64,000 nt of DNA from Arthrobacter alpinus (lineage in GTDB: Bacteria > Actinomycetota > Actinomycetes > Actinomycetales > Micrococcaceae), in NCBI RefSeq assembly GCF_900105965.1, contig NZ_FNTV01000001.1, forward strand, positions 1,178,001 to 1,242,000, read 5' to 3'. Of this stretch, positions 8,964 to 17,319 are shown in pieces; positions within the stretch are counted from its first letter, which is position 1, and each line of letters opens with the position of its first letter. Under the pieces are notes generated by a model, which ran no database searches, was not told the DNA's origin, and saw only the letters and a list, made by a program, of their open reading frames with translations. The translations under genes were made by a program, and so were the position numbers.

Positions 8964-9731
8964 TTAGTCGCGGTTGGCGGGGTTGGCGGCAATGTCCAGC
9001 TCTAGCTGGCGCCTGGCCGCGGATAAGTGCTGCACCAGTCCGGCATCAAAGAGCGGGCGGAAGCGGGCGATGGGCGTGGCAACGCTGATGGCGCCAATCA
9101 CGTCCCCGGCACCGTTGTGCAGTGCCATGCCCAAGGCGCTGATGCCTTCCTCGGTGCCTTCGAAGTTGGCGGCAAAACCATTGCGGCGTATGGCCTCTAG
9201 TTCGCGCGTGAAGGCCGGGAAGTCCGCTTCGTTAATGTGGTCTCCGCCGATCTCGGCACTGCTGCTGGAAAAGAGCTTGTGCACCATGCCCGGATCCAGT
9301 TCGGCAAGGATGGCCTTGCCGCCGGACGCCTTGTGGGCTGGCATGACGCTGCCCTGCCTGTCGCCAACACGAAGTGCGTTGCTTCCTTCAGCTGTGCTGA
9401 GAAATCTGACCTTGGTGCCCACTCGCACCATGAGGTTGACCGTCTCATTGAGTTGGCTGGAGAGCAGCTCCATGTGGGGTTGGGCCAGTTGTCTCAGCTG
9501 CCTTGTCCAGCCAAGACCTGCAGGACCCACGCCAATGGCCACTCCAGGAACGTAGTTCTTGTGCTCGTCCTGGACCGCGAATCCGCGGTAGACAAGCATC
9601 GCCAGCAGTCGGTGCGCCGTGGACGGGGCCACCCCCAGCTCGGCAGCGGCATCCTTGAGCCGCAGCTTGCCACCGTCGCGCAGGAGCTGCAACAGGAGCA
9701 GGGCGTTGTCCACGGCCTCGATTGGGTACAT
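8964..9731 (-). CDS. IclR-family regulator of the gentisate genes
   Basis: 255-residue IclR regulator: N-terminal winged helix with LRLKDAAAELGVAPSTAHRLLAML (residues about 22-45), then the effector-binding IclR domain with AHKASGGKAILAEL and a C-terminal FRPLFDAGLVQHLSAARRQLE. The start at 9731 (MYPIEAVDNA) matches the usual IclR beginning; no clear ribosome binding site precedes it, and a GTG about 16 codons upstream is possible. It lies between the gentisate operon and the divergent transporter-hydroxylase pair, and shared palindromes lie in front of both. A role as 3-hydroxybenzoate- or gentisate-responsive regulator is inferred. Confidence 0.9.
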   Translation of the reverse strand: MYPIEAVDNALLLLQLLRDGGKLRLKDAAAELGVAPSTAHRLLAMLVYRGFAVQDEHKNYVPGVAIGVGPAGLGWTRQLRQLAQPHMELLSSQLNETVNLMVRVGTKVRFLSTAEGSNALRVGDRQGSVMPAHKASGGKAILAELDPGMVHKLFSSSSAEIGGDHINEADFPAFTRELEAIRRNGFAANFEGTEEGISALGMALHNGAGDVIGAISVATPIARFRPLFDAGLVQHLSAARRQLELDIAANPANRD

Positions 9732-9752
9732 GGGCTTTTTTTGAAACTCGTT

Positions 9753-9769
9753 ATTCTGCACAATAGAAT
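9753..9769. promoter_or_regulatory. IclR-type operator between iclR and transporter
   Basis: ATTCTG-N5-TAGAAT, one mismatch from the perfect site at 8880-8896. It overlaps a second AT-rich inverted repeat, CAATA-N6-TATTG (9761-9776). It sits 22 bp upstream of iclR and 41 bp upstream of the transporter start, so it could serve both. Confidence 0.55.
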
Positions 9770-9809
9770 TATATTGCCTCCCGGATGTGAAGTGGGCCAC
9801 CCTTATGAG

Positions 9810-11120
9810 ATGGATTACACAAACAACCCCGTCACGGCCGGCAAAACCGCCGGTGTGAGACGAACCAGGCCAGCAGCGCGGCCGGCCAAGTTCCCGCGTG
9901 CATCACTGATGGCCGTTCTGGTTTGCTGGCTGCTAGTGGTCTTTGATGGATACGACCTGATTGTCTATGGCACCGTCCAGTCCTCGCTGATCAACGACAC
10001 CGGTTGGGGCCTGACCAAGGCAACCGCCGGCACCGTCGGTTCCCTGGCGTTTGCGGGCATGATGATTGGCGCTATTGTTGCCGGCCGACTCGCTGATGCC
10101 CTAGGACGCAGACGAACCATCCTGGCGTGCGCCATTGCTTTCTCGGTTCTGAGCGCTGCATGTGCCTTTGCTCCCAATGCCTACGTTTTTGGCGCACTCC
10201 GGCTACTCGCTGGCATTGGATTGGGCGGACTTGTGCCGTCGGCCAACGCACTCGTGGCCGAATTGGTGCCCGAGAAGTGGCGTTCCGCCATTGCCACCTT
10301 GATGATGTCCGGCGTCCCCATTGGCGGTACGTTGGCGGCAGTTGTTGGCATCCCGTTGATCCCACTCTTCGGCTGGCCAGTGATGTTCTTGGTCGCCGGC
10401 TTGGCCCTGGTCATCGTTGTTCCCTTGGGATTCAAATACCTGCCCAAGACTGCTGCTCCCCGGTTGACGGGTGAGCGCGGCGGCTTCGGCGCCTTGCTGA
10501 AGGCTCCTTATCTGGGTGCCAGTGTCTTGTTCGCGTTGGCCACCGTTGCCACCTTGTTTGCGTGGTACGGGCTGGGCACCTGGTTGCCCAATCTCATGCA
10601 GATGGCGGGGTACAACCTCGGTTCGGCTCTGACCTTTGCCATCGCCCTGAACCTGGGCGCCGTGGCTGGTTCCATCATCACGGCGTGGGCTGGTGGTCGA
10701 TTTGGTCCCATCCGAACCGGAATCGTCGCAGCAGCTGTAGCCGCAGCAGCCTTGGCCGTCATCATGACCGGTCCACCCGTATTCCTTGTCTACGCCATGT
10801 TGGTCCTGGCCGGCGTGGGCACCCACGGCACGCAGTGCCTGATCATCGCCGCCGTCGCCACCCGTTACCCAAGCCACTTGCGCGGCACGGCACTTGGTTG
10901 GGCGCTCGGCGTCGGACGCATTGGTGCAGTGGCAGCCCCCCAGGCGGGAGGATTCCTGCTAGCAGCCGGACTTGGCGTGAACTCCAATTTCCTGGCTTTT
11001 GCAGGGGCTGCAGCCATTGCAGCGATCCTGCTGTGGGTCATCTCTGTCCGGGCCAAAGTCACTACCTCATCTACCTCATCATCGAATTCATCAACAAACG
11101 TAGGAAGCAGCCATGTCTAA
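9810..11120 (+). CDS. MFS aromatic acid:H+ symporter
   Basis: 436-residue 12-TM major facilitator of the AAHS type (PcaK/BenK/GenK relatives) that probably imports 3-hydroxybenzoate or gentisate. The AAHS signature FDGYDLIVYG lies in the first TM helix, and GRLADALGRRRTI is the loop 2-3 motif. I start at the ATG at 9810 (MDYTNNPVT); the frame is open much further upstream only because it runs opposite iclR. Its last 8 bases overlap the start of the hydroxylase gene, so the two form one transcript. The C-terminus ends in a serine/threonine-rich tail. Confidence 0.9.
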   Translation: MDYTNNPVTAGKTAGVRRTRPAARPAKFPRASLMAVLVCWLLVVFDGYDLIVYGTVQSSLINDTGWGLTKATAGTVGSLAFAGMMIGAIVAGRLADALGRRRTILACAIAFSVLSAACAFAPNAYVFGALRLLAGIGLGGLVPSANALVAELVPEKWRSAIATLMMSGVPIGGTLAAVVGIPLIPLFGWPVMFLVAGLALVIVVPLGFKYLPKTAAPRLTGERGGFGALLKAPYLGASVLFALATVATLFAWYGLGTWLPNLMQMAGYNLGSALTFAIALNLGAVAGSIITAWAGGRFGPIRTGIVAAAVAAAALAVIMTGPPVFLVYAMLVLAGVGTHGTQCLIIAAVATRYPSHLRGTALGWALGVGRIGAVAAPQAGGFLLAAGLGVNSNFLAFAGAAAIAAILLWVISVRAKVTTSSTSSSNSSTNVGSSHV

Positions 11121-12390
11121 CTCATCTAGTTCCACCACTGAGACGATCAATACCACCCCGGCACAGGACGTTCTGGTGATTGGTGGCGGCATAGCCGGTC
11201 TGGCGGGTGCTCTCGCCCTGCGGGAAAATGGCGCCACTGTCACACTCGTGGAGAATGCGCCGGCGTTCGGCGAAGTGGGTGCCGGACTGCAGATGGCCCC
11301 TAACGCCTCGCGTGTTTTGAAGCGCTGGGGCTTGCTGGAAAAGGCCTTGGAAATCGGTGTGCAGCCCAAGCACTTGGTGTTCCGCGACGCCGTCACCGGC
11401 GAAGAGCTCACCCGCCAGTCGCTGGGGGAAGAATTTACAGAACGCTACGGTGCTCCTTACGTGGTGATCCACCGCAGCGACCTTCACCGAATCCTGCTGG
11501 AAGCCTGCCAAGAGTCCGGAGTGACGCTGCTCAACGGCGTCTTCGTTGAAAAGGTCGAGACCGAAGATGACAAAGCCCGCGCCTTTGCCGCCAACGGCGA
11601 CGTTTATGAGGCCGACGCCGTTCTGGCCGCGGATGGTTTGAAGTCCACCCTGCGCAAGGCTGTTTCCGAGGATGTTCCGGTTCCGTCGTCGTATGTTGCC
11701 TACCGCGGCACGGTGCCCATCACGGACGCCACCCCGAAGGCTGACTTGGAAGACGTCATTGTCTACCTTGGCCCGAACTGCCACCTGGTCCAGTACCCGC
11801 TGCGCAAGGGTGAGCTGCTGAACACCGTTGCCGTTTTCAAGTCGCCGTCGTTTGAGCGTGGCGAGGAGCAGTACGGTGGCGTTGACGAGCTGGAAGAGGC
11901 CTACAAAGACTGTATTCCGGCTGTTCAGGAAGCCCTGAACAATCTGGCAACCGGCATCCGTTGGCCCATGTACGACAAGAACCCCATCGAGAACTGGGTC
12001 AGCGGCCGCATGACTTTGATTGGCGACGCCGCCCACCCCATGCTCCAGTACCTTGCCCAGGGTGCGTGCCAGGCGCTCGAAGATGCTGCCGTTTTGCAGG
12101 AAGTCACGCAGGGGACCGTCTTCACCGATACAGGTATCGACGCCAGGGCATGGGAAGGCGCCTTCAATGACTTCAACGAATCACGCGCCGGTCGCACGGC
12201 CCGCGTCCAGCGCACCGCTCGCGTCTGGGGAGAGTCATGGCACGTCTCCGGCTTGGCTCGCACGCTGCGAAACCTGTTGTTCAAGAGCCGCGGCGATGGC
12301 AACTACCAGTACAACGACTGGCTGTACGGCCAGGAAGGTGATGGCGTTCCGGCCGTTGAGTCCAAGGGCGCAAAGGCTCTGGCCAACTAA
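11113..12390 (+). CDS. 3-hydroxybenzoate 6-hydroxylase (FAD monooxygenase)
   Basis: 425-residue group A flavoprotein monooxygenase that para-hydroxylates 3-hydroxybenzoate to gentisate with NAD(P)H and O2. Motifs: VLVIGGGIAGLAGALALRE (ADP-binding Rossmann, residues about 17-35), the central region ADAVLAADGLKS (DG motif) and GRMTLIGDAAHPMLQYLAQG (GD motif for the FAD ribityl chain). The sequence following GD (PMLQYLAQGACQALEDA) matches the 3-hydroxybenzoate/salicylate hydroxylase group. Salicylate 5-hydroxylation is an alternative, but the flavin type and gentisate neighbours favour 3-hydroxybenzoate. It overlaps the transporter gene by 8 bases and ends at a strong terminator. Confidence 0.9.
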   Translation: MSNSSSSTTETINTTPAQDVLVIGGGIAGLAGALALRENGATVTLVENAPAFGEVGAGLQMAPNASRVLKRWGLLEKALEIGVQPKHLVFRDAVTGEELTRQSLGEEFTERYGAPYVVIHRSDLHRILLEACQESGVTLLNGVFVEKVETEDDKARAFAANGDVYEADAVLAADGLKSTLRKAVSEDVPVPSSYVAYRGTVPITDATPKADLEDVIVYLGPNCHLVQYPLRKGELLNTVAVFKSPSFERGEEQYGGVDELEEAYKDCIPAVQEALNNLATGIRWPMYDKNPIENWVSGRMTLIGDAAHPMLQYLAQGACQALEDAAVLQEVTQGTVFTDTGIDARAWEGAFNDFNESRAGRTARVQRTARVWGESWHVSGLARTLRNLLFKSRGDGNYQYNDWLYGQEGDGVPAVESKGAKALAN

Positions 12391-12403
12391 ATGAGCTAAC
12401 GAA

Positions 12404-12435
12404 GTGCCCGCCCCGATGCCGGTGCGGGCACGTTC
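12404..12435 (+). terminator. Rho-independent-like terminator after hydroxylase
   Basis: Inverted repeat GTGCCCGC (12404-12411) / GCGGGCAC (12424-12431) with further pairing inside the loop, followed by GTTCTC. It lies 14 bp after the hydroxylase stop. Confidence 0.65.
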
Positions 12436-12780
12436 TCATGCGAACCTTCTAATCGTCCGAGGGTTGCAATCCATTGCTTGAAGGGTTGTCCTGCCTGGAC
12501 ACATGCACTCATTGAACAGCCAGTCCGGAGGCTGGAGGTCTTCGGGAACAGCCGTGGCAGGTGCATGCGAAATGTAGTCTTCGTCCTGAAGCCGTGTCGA
12601 GGGGCGTCCCCTCGGCACGGCGATGCCTATCGGCACCATGAGGTTTCATGGTTGCCGACTTAGTTTCTGATGCCGTCATTTCCTCGTCACGCCGGTTACA
12701 GCACTCATATGGCGCGACCGCGAGCGCAAGGCTGTTTCCATGTGCCTGACTGCGTGCACGTATGACGGACTTGCTAGAAA
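12436..12780. other. Stretch without recognisable genes
   Basis: About 345 bases between the terminator and the resolvase remnant. Short open frames on both strands show no family features. Confidence 0.4.
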
Positions 12781-13066
12781 TTCACGGAAGCAAAGGTGCT
12801 CGTCCTGCCTGTATCAGACATGCGGCAGGCAGGGCTCCGCGAAGCCCCGGCCGCATGTCGGGCGGGGGATGCCTTGGGCGTCGTCAAGCTGGACCGCCTG
12901 ACCCGTTCTGTCCAGGATGCCCATGAAATTGCGGATGACCCGCCGACCCAGTAGGCGAACTACGGTTCAACGTAGTGGCCATGATCTCAGGGCTCGAGGC
13001 AGACATAATCGGCCTGCGCGCGAAGGAATGAAGGTTGTCAAGCCCAAGGGCAGCTGCGGGGCACTA
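12781..13066 (+). pseudogene. Serine recombinase (resolvase/invertase) remnant
   Basis: Decayed serine recombinase of the Tn3-resolvase/Hin group. Frame 12781-12954 reads GLREAPAACRAGDALGVVKLDR and then LTRSVQDAHEIADD, matching the catalytic-domain segment with K-L-D-R-L-x-R. It stops at a TAG (12952). Similarity resumes in other frames as FNVVAMISGLEADIIGLRAKE and REGMKVVKPKG, the standard end of the catalytic domain. The N-terminal catalytic serine and the DNA-binding domain are missing. At least two frameshifts or stops make this non-functional. Confidence 0.75.
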
Positions 13067-13088
13067 GTCGCGACCGTCCCTGATGCTC

Positions 13089-13129
13089 TGTGCAATGAAC
13101 TTCTGACATTTTGTGCACTCGACTTCTGA
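13089..13129. repeat. Tandem 18-mers resembling an IS terminus
   Basis: Two copies of TGTGCAnTsrACTTCTGA at 13089-13106 and 13112-13129 (period 23). Multiple short repeats of this form are typical of IS21-family ends, so this could be a solo IS terminus next to the resolvase remnant. No transposase is adjacent. Confidence 0.4.
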
Positions 13130-13283
13130 AAATGAAACCTGAAGTCTCCGTTGGAGCGGCCAAGCTGTCTCATTGATTGTTCGCGTACATAACGCACGCC
13201 AACAATCGTTGCGTGGAGGTTTTTCCCTGGCGCTGCTTTCCTGCACAGTGGTCCCATACTCCGAAAGCGTAGGCTAAGGCGCA

Positions 13284-13493
13284 AGTGGTGATGGCGGGCT
13301 TGCAGGGATGTCACGCAGTGAACGTTCGCGTTGTAGACAACCCGATTAACTTTGCGATGCCGTCGAAGGGATCATCCTGAAGGATGTCCTCGATGAGAGT
13401 GTTGATGCGCTTTAGGTTCTTGCCTTTCTGAGGCTGCCAGTACAGATAATCTGCCCAACCCTCGGCTGTCCAAGCGAGAACGCGGCCATTCAA
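13284..13493 (-). pseudogene. YoeB-type toxin pseudogene
   Basis: The first 45 or so codons from a TTG at 13493 read as a Txe/YoeB mRNA interferase (LAWTAEGWADYLYWQ, then LKRINTLIEDI and DPFDGIAK). The family core that should follow (about 20 residues including the region around the conserved YWSRRI) is absent, and the sequence jumps with a frameshift to NRVVYN and LQARHHH, the normal C-terminal end. The internal deletion removes catalytic residues, so the toxin is dead. Confidence 0.75.
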
Positions 13494-13738
13494 GGCTCTA
13501 TGAGCCCATACTCAGGTAACCTGACCCCCGCGGGCCGATTCCAGGGCTGGCAGCAGACCGATCGCGTTCTTTGGGGAGCGCAGAAGGTAGCTGTTTCCAC
13601 CGACGAGTCGTGTTCACCCTTGGACATCAGTTCCGCTGAGCTGCGCTTAGACGCGATCTCAACGTCAGTGTGGTCGAGATTGACGCGCTCCATGAGACCA
13701 AACAGGTCGCGTCGAGCTTCCGTCGCTGTTATAGCCAC
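13490..13738 (-). pseudogene. YefM/Phd-type antitoxin, frameshifted
   Basis: Starts MAITATEARRDLFGLMERVN, a YefM/Phd antitoxin DNA-binding domain, and ends PEYGLIEP, the normal antitoxin C-terminus. Between them about 35 residues are out of frame; in the next frame the family sequence SYLLRSPKNA is intact. Two compensating frameshifts keep the frame open to 13490 but scramble the toxin-binding helix. It overlaps the broken yoeB, so the whole module looks inactivated. Confidence 0.7.
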
Positions 13739-13896
13739 AATTTCCTCCTACATGTACCAAATGTGGTTCCACTTTGTCCGGATGGTTCACAGAAATATCA
13801 CCACCCCTGACAGTTGGGCCAAACACAAAAAGTTGATCAAGATCCCGAGCAACTCTTCTCACTCCGCCTTGAGTGTTCCTGTTCCTGGGTTCCTTA

Positions 13897-13939
13897 GGGT
13901 CTTAAGACCCTGTGACGGACTCGGTGGGGGTGCAATACT
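13897..13939 (+). promoter_or_regulatory. DosR-like box and promoter of the DUF1508 gene
   Basis: Perfect 14-bp palindrome GGGTCTTAAGACCC at 13897-13910 with TTA before and TGTG after, the same flanks as the box at 20898. A -10-like AATACT (13934-13939) implies a start near 13946, putting the box centre at about -42.5, the class II DosR position. A GGGGGG ribosome site follows before the ATG at 13961. Confidence 0.7.
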
Positions 13940-13960
13940 GGCATTTTTGGGGGGAATGCC

Positions 13961-14266
13961 ATGGCTGCACAATTCGAGATAATTCTTTACGCCGACGAGC
14001 GATACCGGTTCCGGCTGGCCTGCGCGGAGGGTAGAACCTTACTGCTCTCAGGGCCCTACGACACCAAGAGGGAGACCTTGATGGCGGTCCATGCCGCCCG
14101 GGAGGATGCCGCCATGGCCCACATCAAGGTCCTAACAAACAACACGGACCAAACGCGAGGGCTTGGACCGGTGGCGCCAAGCCTCCCCGTCCGGGCGGGT
14201 CACTTGGGCGAGGAGTTCTGCAACCCGGCCAGAGATCATCCCGCCGGTGAACCATTTCAGCCCTAG
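13961..14266 (+). CDS. DUF1508 (YegP-like) domain protein
   Basis: 101-residue protein whose first half (FEIILYADERYRFRLACAEG, then LLLSGPYDTK) matches one DUF1508 unit, the small beta-alpha fold of E. coli YegP. Only one unit is present; the remaining 45 residues look disordered and may include out-of-frame tail. Function in the family is unknown. A perfect DosR-like palindrome lies 51 bp upstream, which places this gene in the proposed dormancy regulon. A G-rich ribosome site precedes the ATG. Confidence 0.7.
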   Translation: MAAQFEIILYADERYRFRLACAEGRTLLLSGPYDTKRETLMAVHAAREDAAMAHIKVLTNNTDQTRGLGPVAPSLPVRAGHLGEEFCNPARDHPAGEPFQP

Positions 14267-14943
14267 ACGGGGACGTTGTAGGACAGCGAGGCCGGCACCG
14301 GCCCGCGTGTCCGCTGCCATCCCGGTTCCAAGAAACTGGACCACGCCCCTTGGCAGCGGTCGCGTCCGAACCTCGGTGGGTGTCCGTGCCTTGCCCTTTT
14401 TCTTAGAAAGTCCACCACAATCGCCGGTACACAGGATGCGGTGTCAGGGCAGGAAAAGGCCCCTGCCGACGTCGCAGTGGGACGGGCAGTATCGACCCGT
14501 CCGCGTTGCGGCGGCCGCCTGAATCCGCTGTTTGCGCCGGCGTAGTGCAATGTTGGGGACTGCCTCTCGATTTCTCAGTTGGGAGTCACCGCCATGTGCG
14601 CTCGCCGAATGGCTGGGCTGTTCCGACGAGGATGGACGCGGGCTTTTCAGTAATTCCTTGTGCAGAACCGCCTTCCCCATGCCGTTGTTTGCACCGAAAC
14701 TTTCGATGCGGCTGTCGCACAGGAGACACATAATCGCCGAGCCTCGGGGTTGACCGACCACTATAGGGGTACGGTGAGGACATGAGGTCGAATCTGGGCC
14801 GAGTCCATCCTTGTGGGAACACCTCAGTTAGGGCGCAGCCATGCTGACCATCATTAGCTCTCTTCCTTCCAGTCCAGGCCTGCTCGTTTGCTCGTCCAGA
14901 GCGGCTATAGGGCTGCTTCTTGAACGCCAGGCGGTCGTTTCCC
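14267..14943. other. Upstream region of sensor kinase 1, no clear gene
   Basis: About 680 bases. Several open frames exist on both strands, but none shows a family motif and most run opposite the kinase. I found no DosR-like box here, unlike at the second kinase. Confidence 0.4.
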
Positions 14944-16587
14944 ATGTGGCGTGAGGTTCTGAGGAATCGTGTTGAGGCCCTCCGTGAAGAGTTTCTCTCC
15001 ACGGCCGAGGAGCTGCTTACCACCCAAGACCATGTCCAGGTGCTGCTGTCCGCCGTCGTTTCCATGGCGGAGGATAGCGGCTTGGACGCGGTCCTTGACC
15101 GAATCGTCTGCTCTGCATGTGAATTGGTGGGGGCACGATACGGTGCGTTGGGCGGCATGGATGGTGAGGAATCCCTAAGCCATTTCATCACCACCGAATT
15201 CGACCCGGAGCAAATTGGGGGTATCGAGGACCTGCCCACCGCCCAGGGGGTATTCGGAGACTTGATCGCTGTCCCTGCACACCACCCGTCCGTGAAGACT
15301 TTCCTGAGCATACCCCTCCGGGTTCGTGAGACTGTCCTCGGGAGCCTGTATCTGACAGAGAAGGTCGACGGCGGCGAATTCAGTGCCGAGGACGAGGCCC
15401 TGTGTACAGCCCTGGCTGCAGCTGCCGGCGTGGCAATTGAAAGCGCCCGCCTTTTTGAGGCCACCGCCCGCCGCCGCCAATGGCTTGAAGCCGGGGTCGA
15501 AGCCAACGAACGAATACTGGCTGGCAAGGACGACAGCAACGAACAAATTCTCGCGGTCATCGCCGGGCACGCGCTGGCAGCCGCCGATTCGGCCTTGGCG
15601 ATCGTCGCCTTGATCACCCCGGATCGACAACGCCTCATCTGCCACACCACAGCCGGTGCCGGCACGTTCACGGCTGGGCAGGAAATAACTCTTCAACCAC
15701 TCCTCACCAAGGTCCTCACCACGGGGGTCACAAGTGCCGTGCGCACCGCCGCTGAGGTATTCGGCCCCGGAGTCACGGCCCAGCTTGGACCCGCCCTGGT
15801 GGTGGGCCTGGATCTGGCAGATTTAGGCCCAGGTCTGCTCATCCTCGCACGCCCCGCGGGGGCGGTTGTCTATTCACAGGAGGATGCGGAAACCAGTATT
15901 CTCTTCAGCTCACGAGTTGCCCTGGCTGTTGAAATGGTCCACAACCGCCGGGAGAGGGAATCCCTATTAGTCTCCGAAGACCGGGACAGGATTGCCCGGG
16001 ACCTGCACGACCGGGTCATCCAGAGGATCTTCGCGGCCGGACTGAGCCTGCAAAGTCTCCGCCAAGTCATCACCGATGAGCCTTCGCTTCGGCGTGTCAC
16101 CTCGATCACCAGGGAGCTGGACGAATCGATTCGCGAACTCCGCGAAACCATCTATTCCCTCCACCATCCACAAAAGCTCCTGGAACCGCTCAGCCGCCGT
16201 GTCCTTTCCACCATTAGCCTGCTGACCCTCGACGCCAGCTTCAAACCCCGCATCGAGCTGGTTGGACCCCTCGACGGCGTGATCTCCGTGGCTGTGGCCG
16301 AAAGTTTGATAGCCGTGGTAACCGAAGGGCTCAGCAATGTGGTCAGGCATTCCGACGCCGTTGCCGTGGGTGTGAGCGTCAAAGTGGACCACACAATGGT
16401 GACACTGGAAATTACCGATAACGGCGACGGATTTGCCAACCCCGACCGCATGAGCGGTCTGGCCAACATGAAACACCGCGCCACAGCCTTGGGCGGGTCT
16501 TGCAGCATCGACAGCGTGTTGGGACAGGGTACTTCCCTGGCCTGGGCCGTGCCCCGCACCCAACCCACGTCCAGGGCTTCTTCATAG
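14944..16587 (+). CDS. DosS/DevS-like GAF sensor histidine kinase, shortened GAF-A
   Basis: 547 residues: coiled-coil lead, GAF-A (about 30-180), GAF-B (about 190-320), HisKA_3 dimerisation helix with DRDRIARDLHDRVIQRIFAAG (phospho-His in LHD) and HATPase_c with EGLSNVVRHSD and DNGDGF. In GAF-A the family heme-ligand position (His in HHPSVKTF; His149 in M. tuberculosis DevS) and the tyrosine 22 residues on (LYLTEK) are kept. About 18 residues that precede this motif in the second kinase of the window (from RLHDLHDHP to YGFPE) are missing. I use the ATG at 14944; a TTG at 14920 is the furthest possible start. No response regulator is adjacent, so it probably feeds the DosR-like regulator at 26.5-27.2 kb. 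Confidence 0.88.
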   Translation: MWREVLRNRVEALREEFLSTAEELLTTQDHVQVLLSAVVSMAEDSGLDAVLDRIVCSACELVGARYGALGGMDGEESLSHFITTEFDPEQIGGIEDLPTAQGVFGDLIAVPAHHPSVKTFLSIPLRVRETVLGSLYLTEKVDGGEFSAEDEALCTALAAAAGVAIESARLFEATARRRQWLEAGVEANERILAGKDDSNEQILAVIAGHALAAADSALAIVALITPDRQRLICHTTAGAGTFTAGQEITLQPLLTKVLTTGVTSAVRTAAEVFGPGVTAQLGPALVVGLDLADLGPGLLILARPAGAVVYSQEDAETSILFSSRVALAVEMVHNRRERESLLVSEDRDRIARDLHDRVIQRIFAAGLSLQSLRQVITDEPSLRRVTSITRELDESIRELRETIYSLHHPQKLLEPLSRRVLSTISLLTLDASFKPRIELVGPLDGVISVAVAESLIAVVTEGLSNVVRHSDAVAVGVSVKVDHTMVTLEITDNGDGFANPDRMSGLANMKHRATALGGSCSIDSVLGQGTSLAWAVPRTQPTSRASS

Positions 16588-16792
16588 GCGCAAGCATTGA
16601 TGGCCCACAATTGGTAGCCTGAGACCCCAGTGTGCCGAGATCGTGGTGGTTACTTCAACGTCACTTTCAAGGATGATTGCAAGAGTTCACAATGGGCGGT
16701 CTTCTCCGCAAAATGCCCGTCACATCAGTCATTGGAGCGAGACGGCATCAATTGCCACGCCATCCACCACGAGGGCCACGCCCGCTATGAGC

Positions 16793-17200
16793 TCAGCGAT
16801 CCCCGCCCCTCCTTGGTGGACCCGTTGCGAGCACGGCAGATCTGCGCCGAATCACACGTCGAACAGGTGCTCCAGGCCCAAGATTGTGGTGCCGTTCAGT
16901 GAGTTCATCGGCGATGAACTTGTACCCGAATGCAGGATCGACAGCACGGACATACAACGCAGCATTGATCACGTGCACATCATCCCAGTTCCACTCCGTC
17001 ACAGGGATTCCCAGACCGTCTTGGTCCGTGACCAGCGGATAGTTCATTGGGCGTTAACATCCCGAGCAAGATAAGCGGCCGCCCGCCCCGACACACCACA
17101 TTCTTGCTCGAGCATGCCATTGCGATTCTTCAGTTCACGATCTCCGTGCCGTAGGCAGCAGGCGTGCTCAACACCCTTCCATGAGCGCCACCTCGCTGGG
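16793..17200 (-). pseudogene. IS3-family insertion sequence remnant
   Basis: On the minus strand the OrfA tail ELKNRNGMLEQECG and AAAYLARD is followed by the OrfB start MNYPLVTDQDG and WDDVHVINAALYVRAVDPAF, then GYKFIADEL. These match IS3-family transposase proteins. Only the orfA 3' end and about 60 codons of orfB survive, the DDE catalytic part is gone, and frames are broken. Weak OrfA-like text continues to about 17260. It sits between sensor kinase 1 and the SDR gene. Confidence 0.7.
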
Positions 17201-17319
17201 GCAAGGAGTCAAATAGCTCCGGGTAGACCCAAAGGAGCCGAGCTGCGGTAATGGACTTCAACGTTAGTTCCGCGCGGTTTGTTCACCGCAGCGGGCGGAT
17301 CCGGCTTTGTTTGGCTCAG

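Noticed and set aside
9237..9809. N-terminal extension of the aromatic acid transporter
   Set aside because: The open frame runs opposite iclR and shows no transporter or signal features; the ATG at 9810 fits the family.
14586..15671. A 361-codon minus-strand frame opposite sensor kinase 1
   Set aside because: Serine/arginine-rich composition typical of antisense frames; the plus strand encodes a clear GAF kinase.
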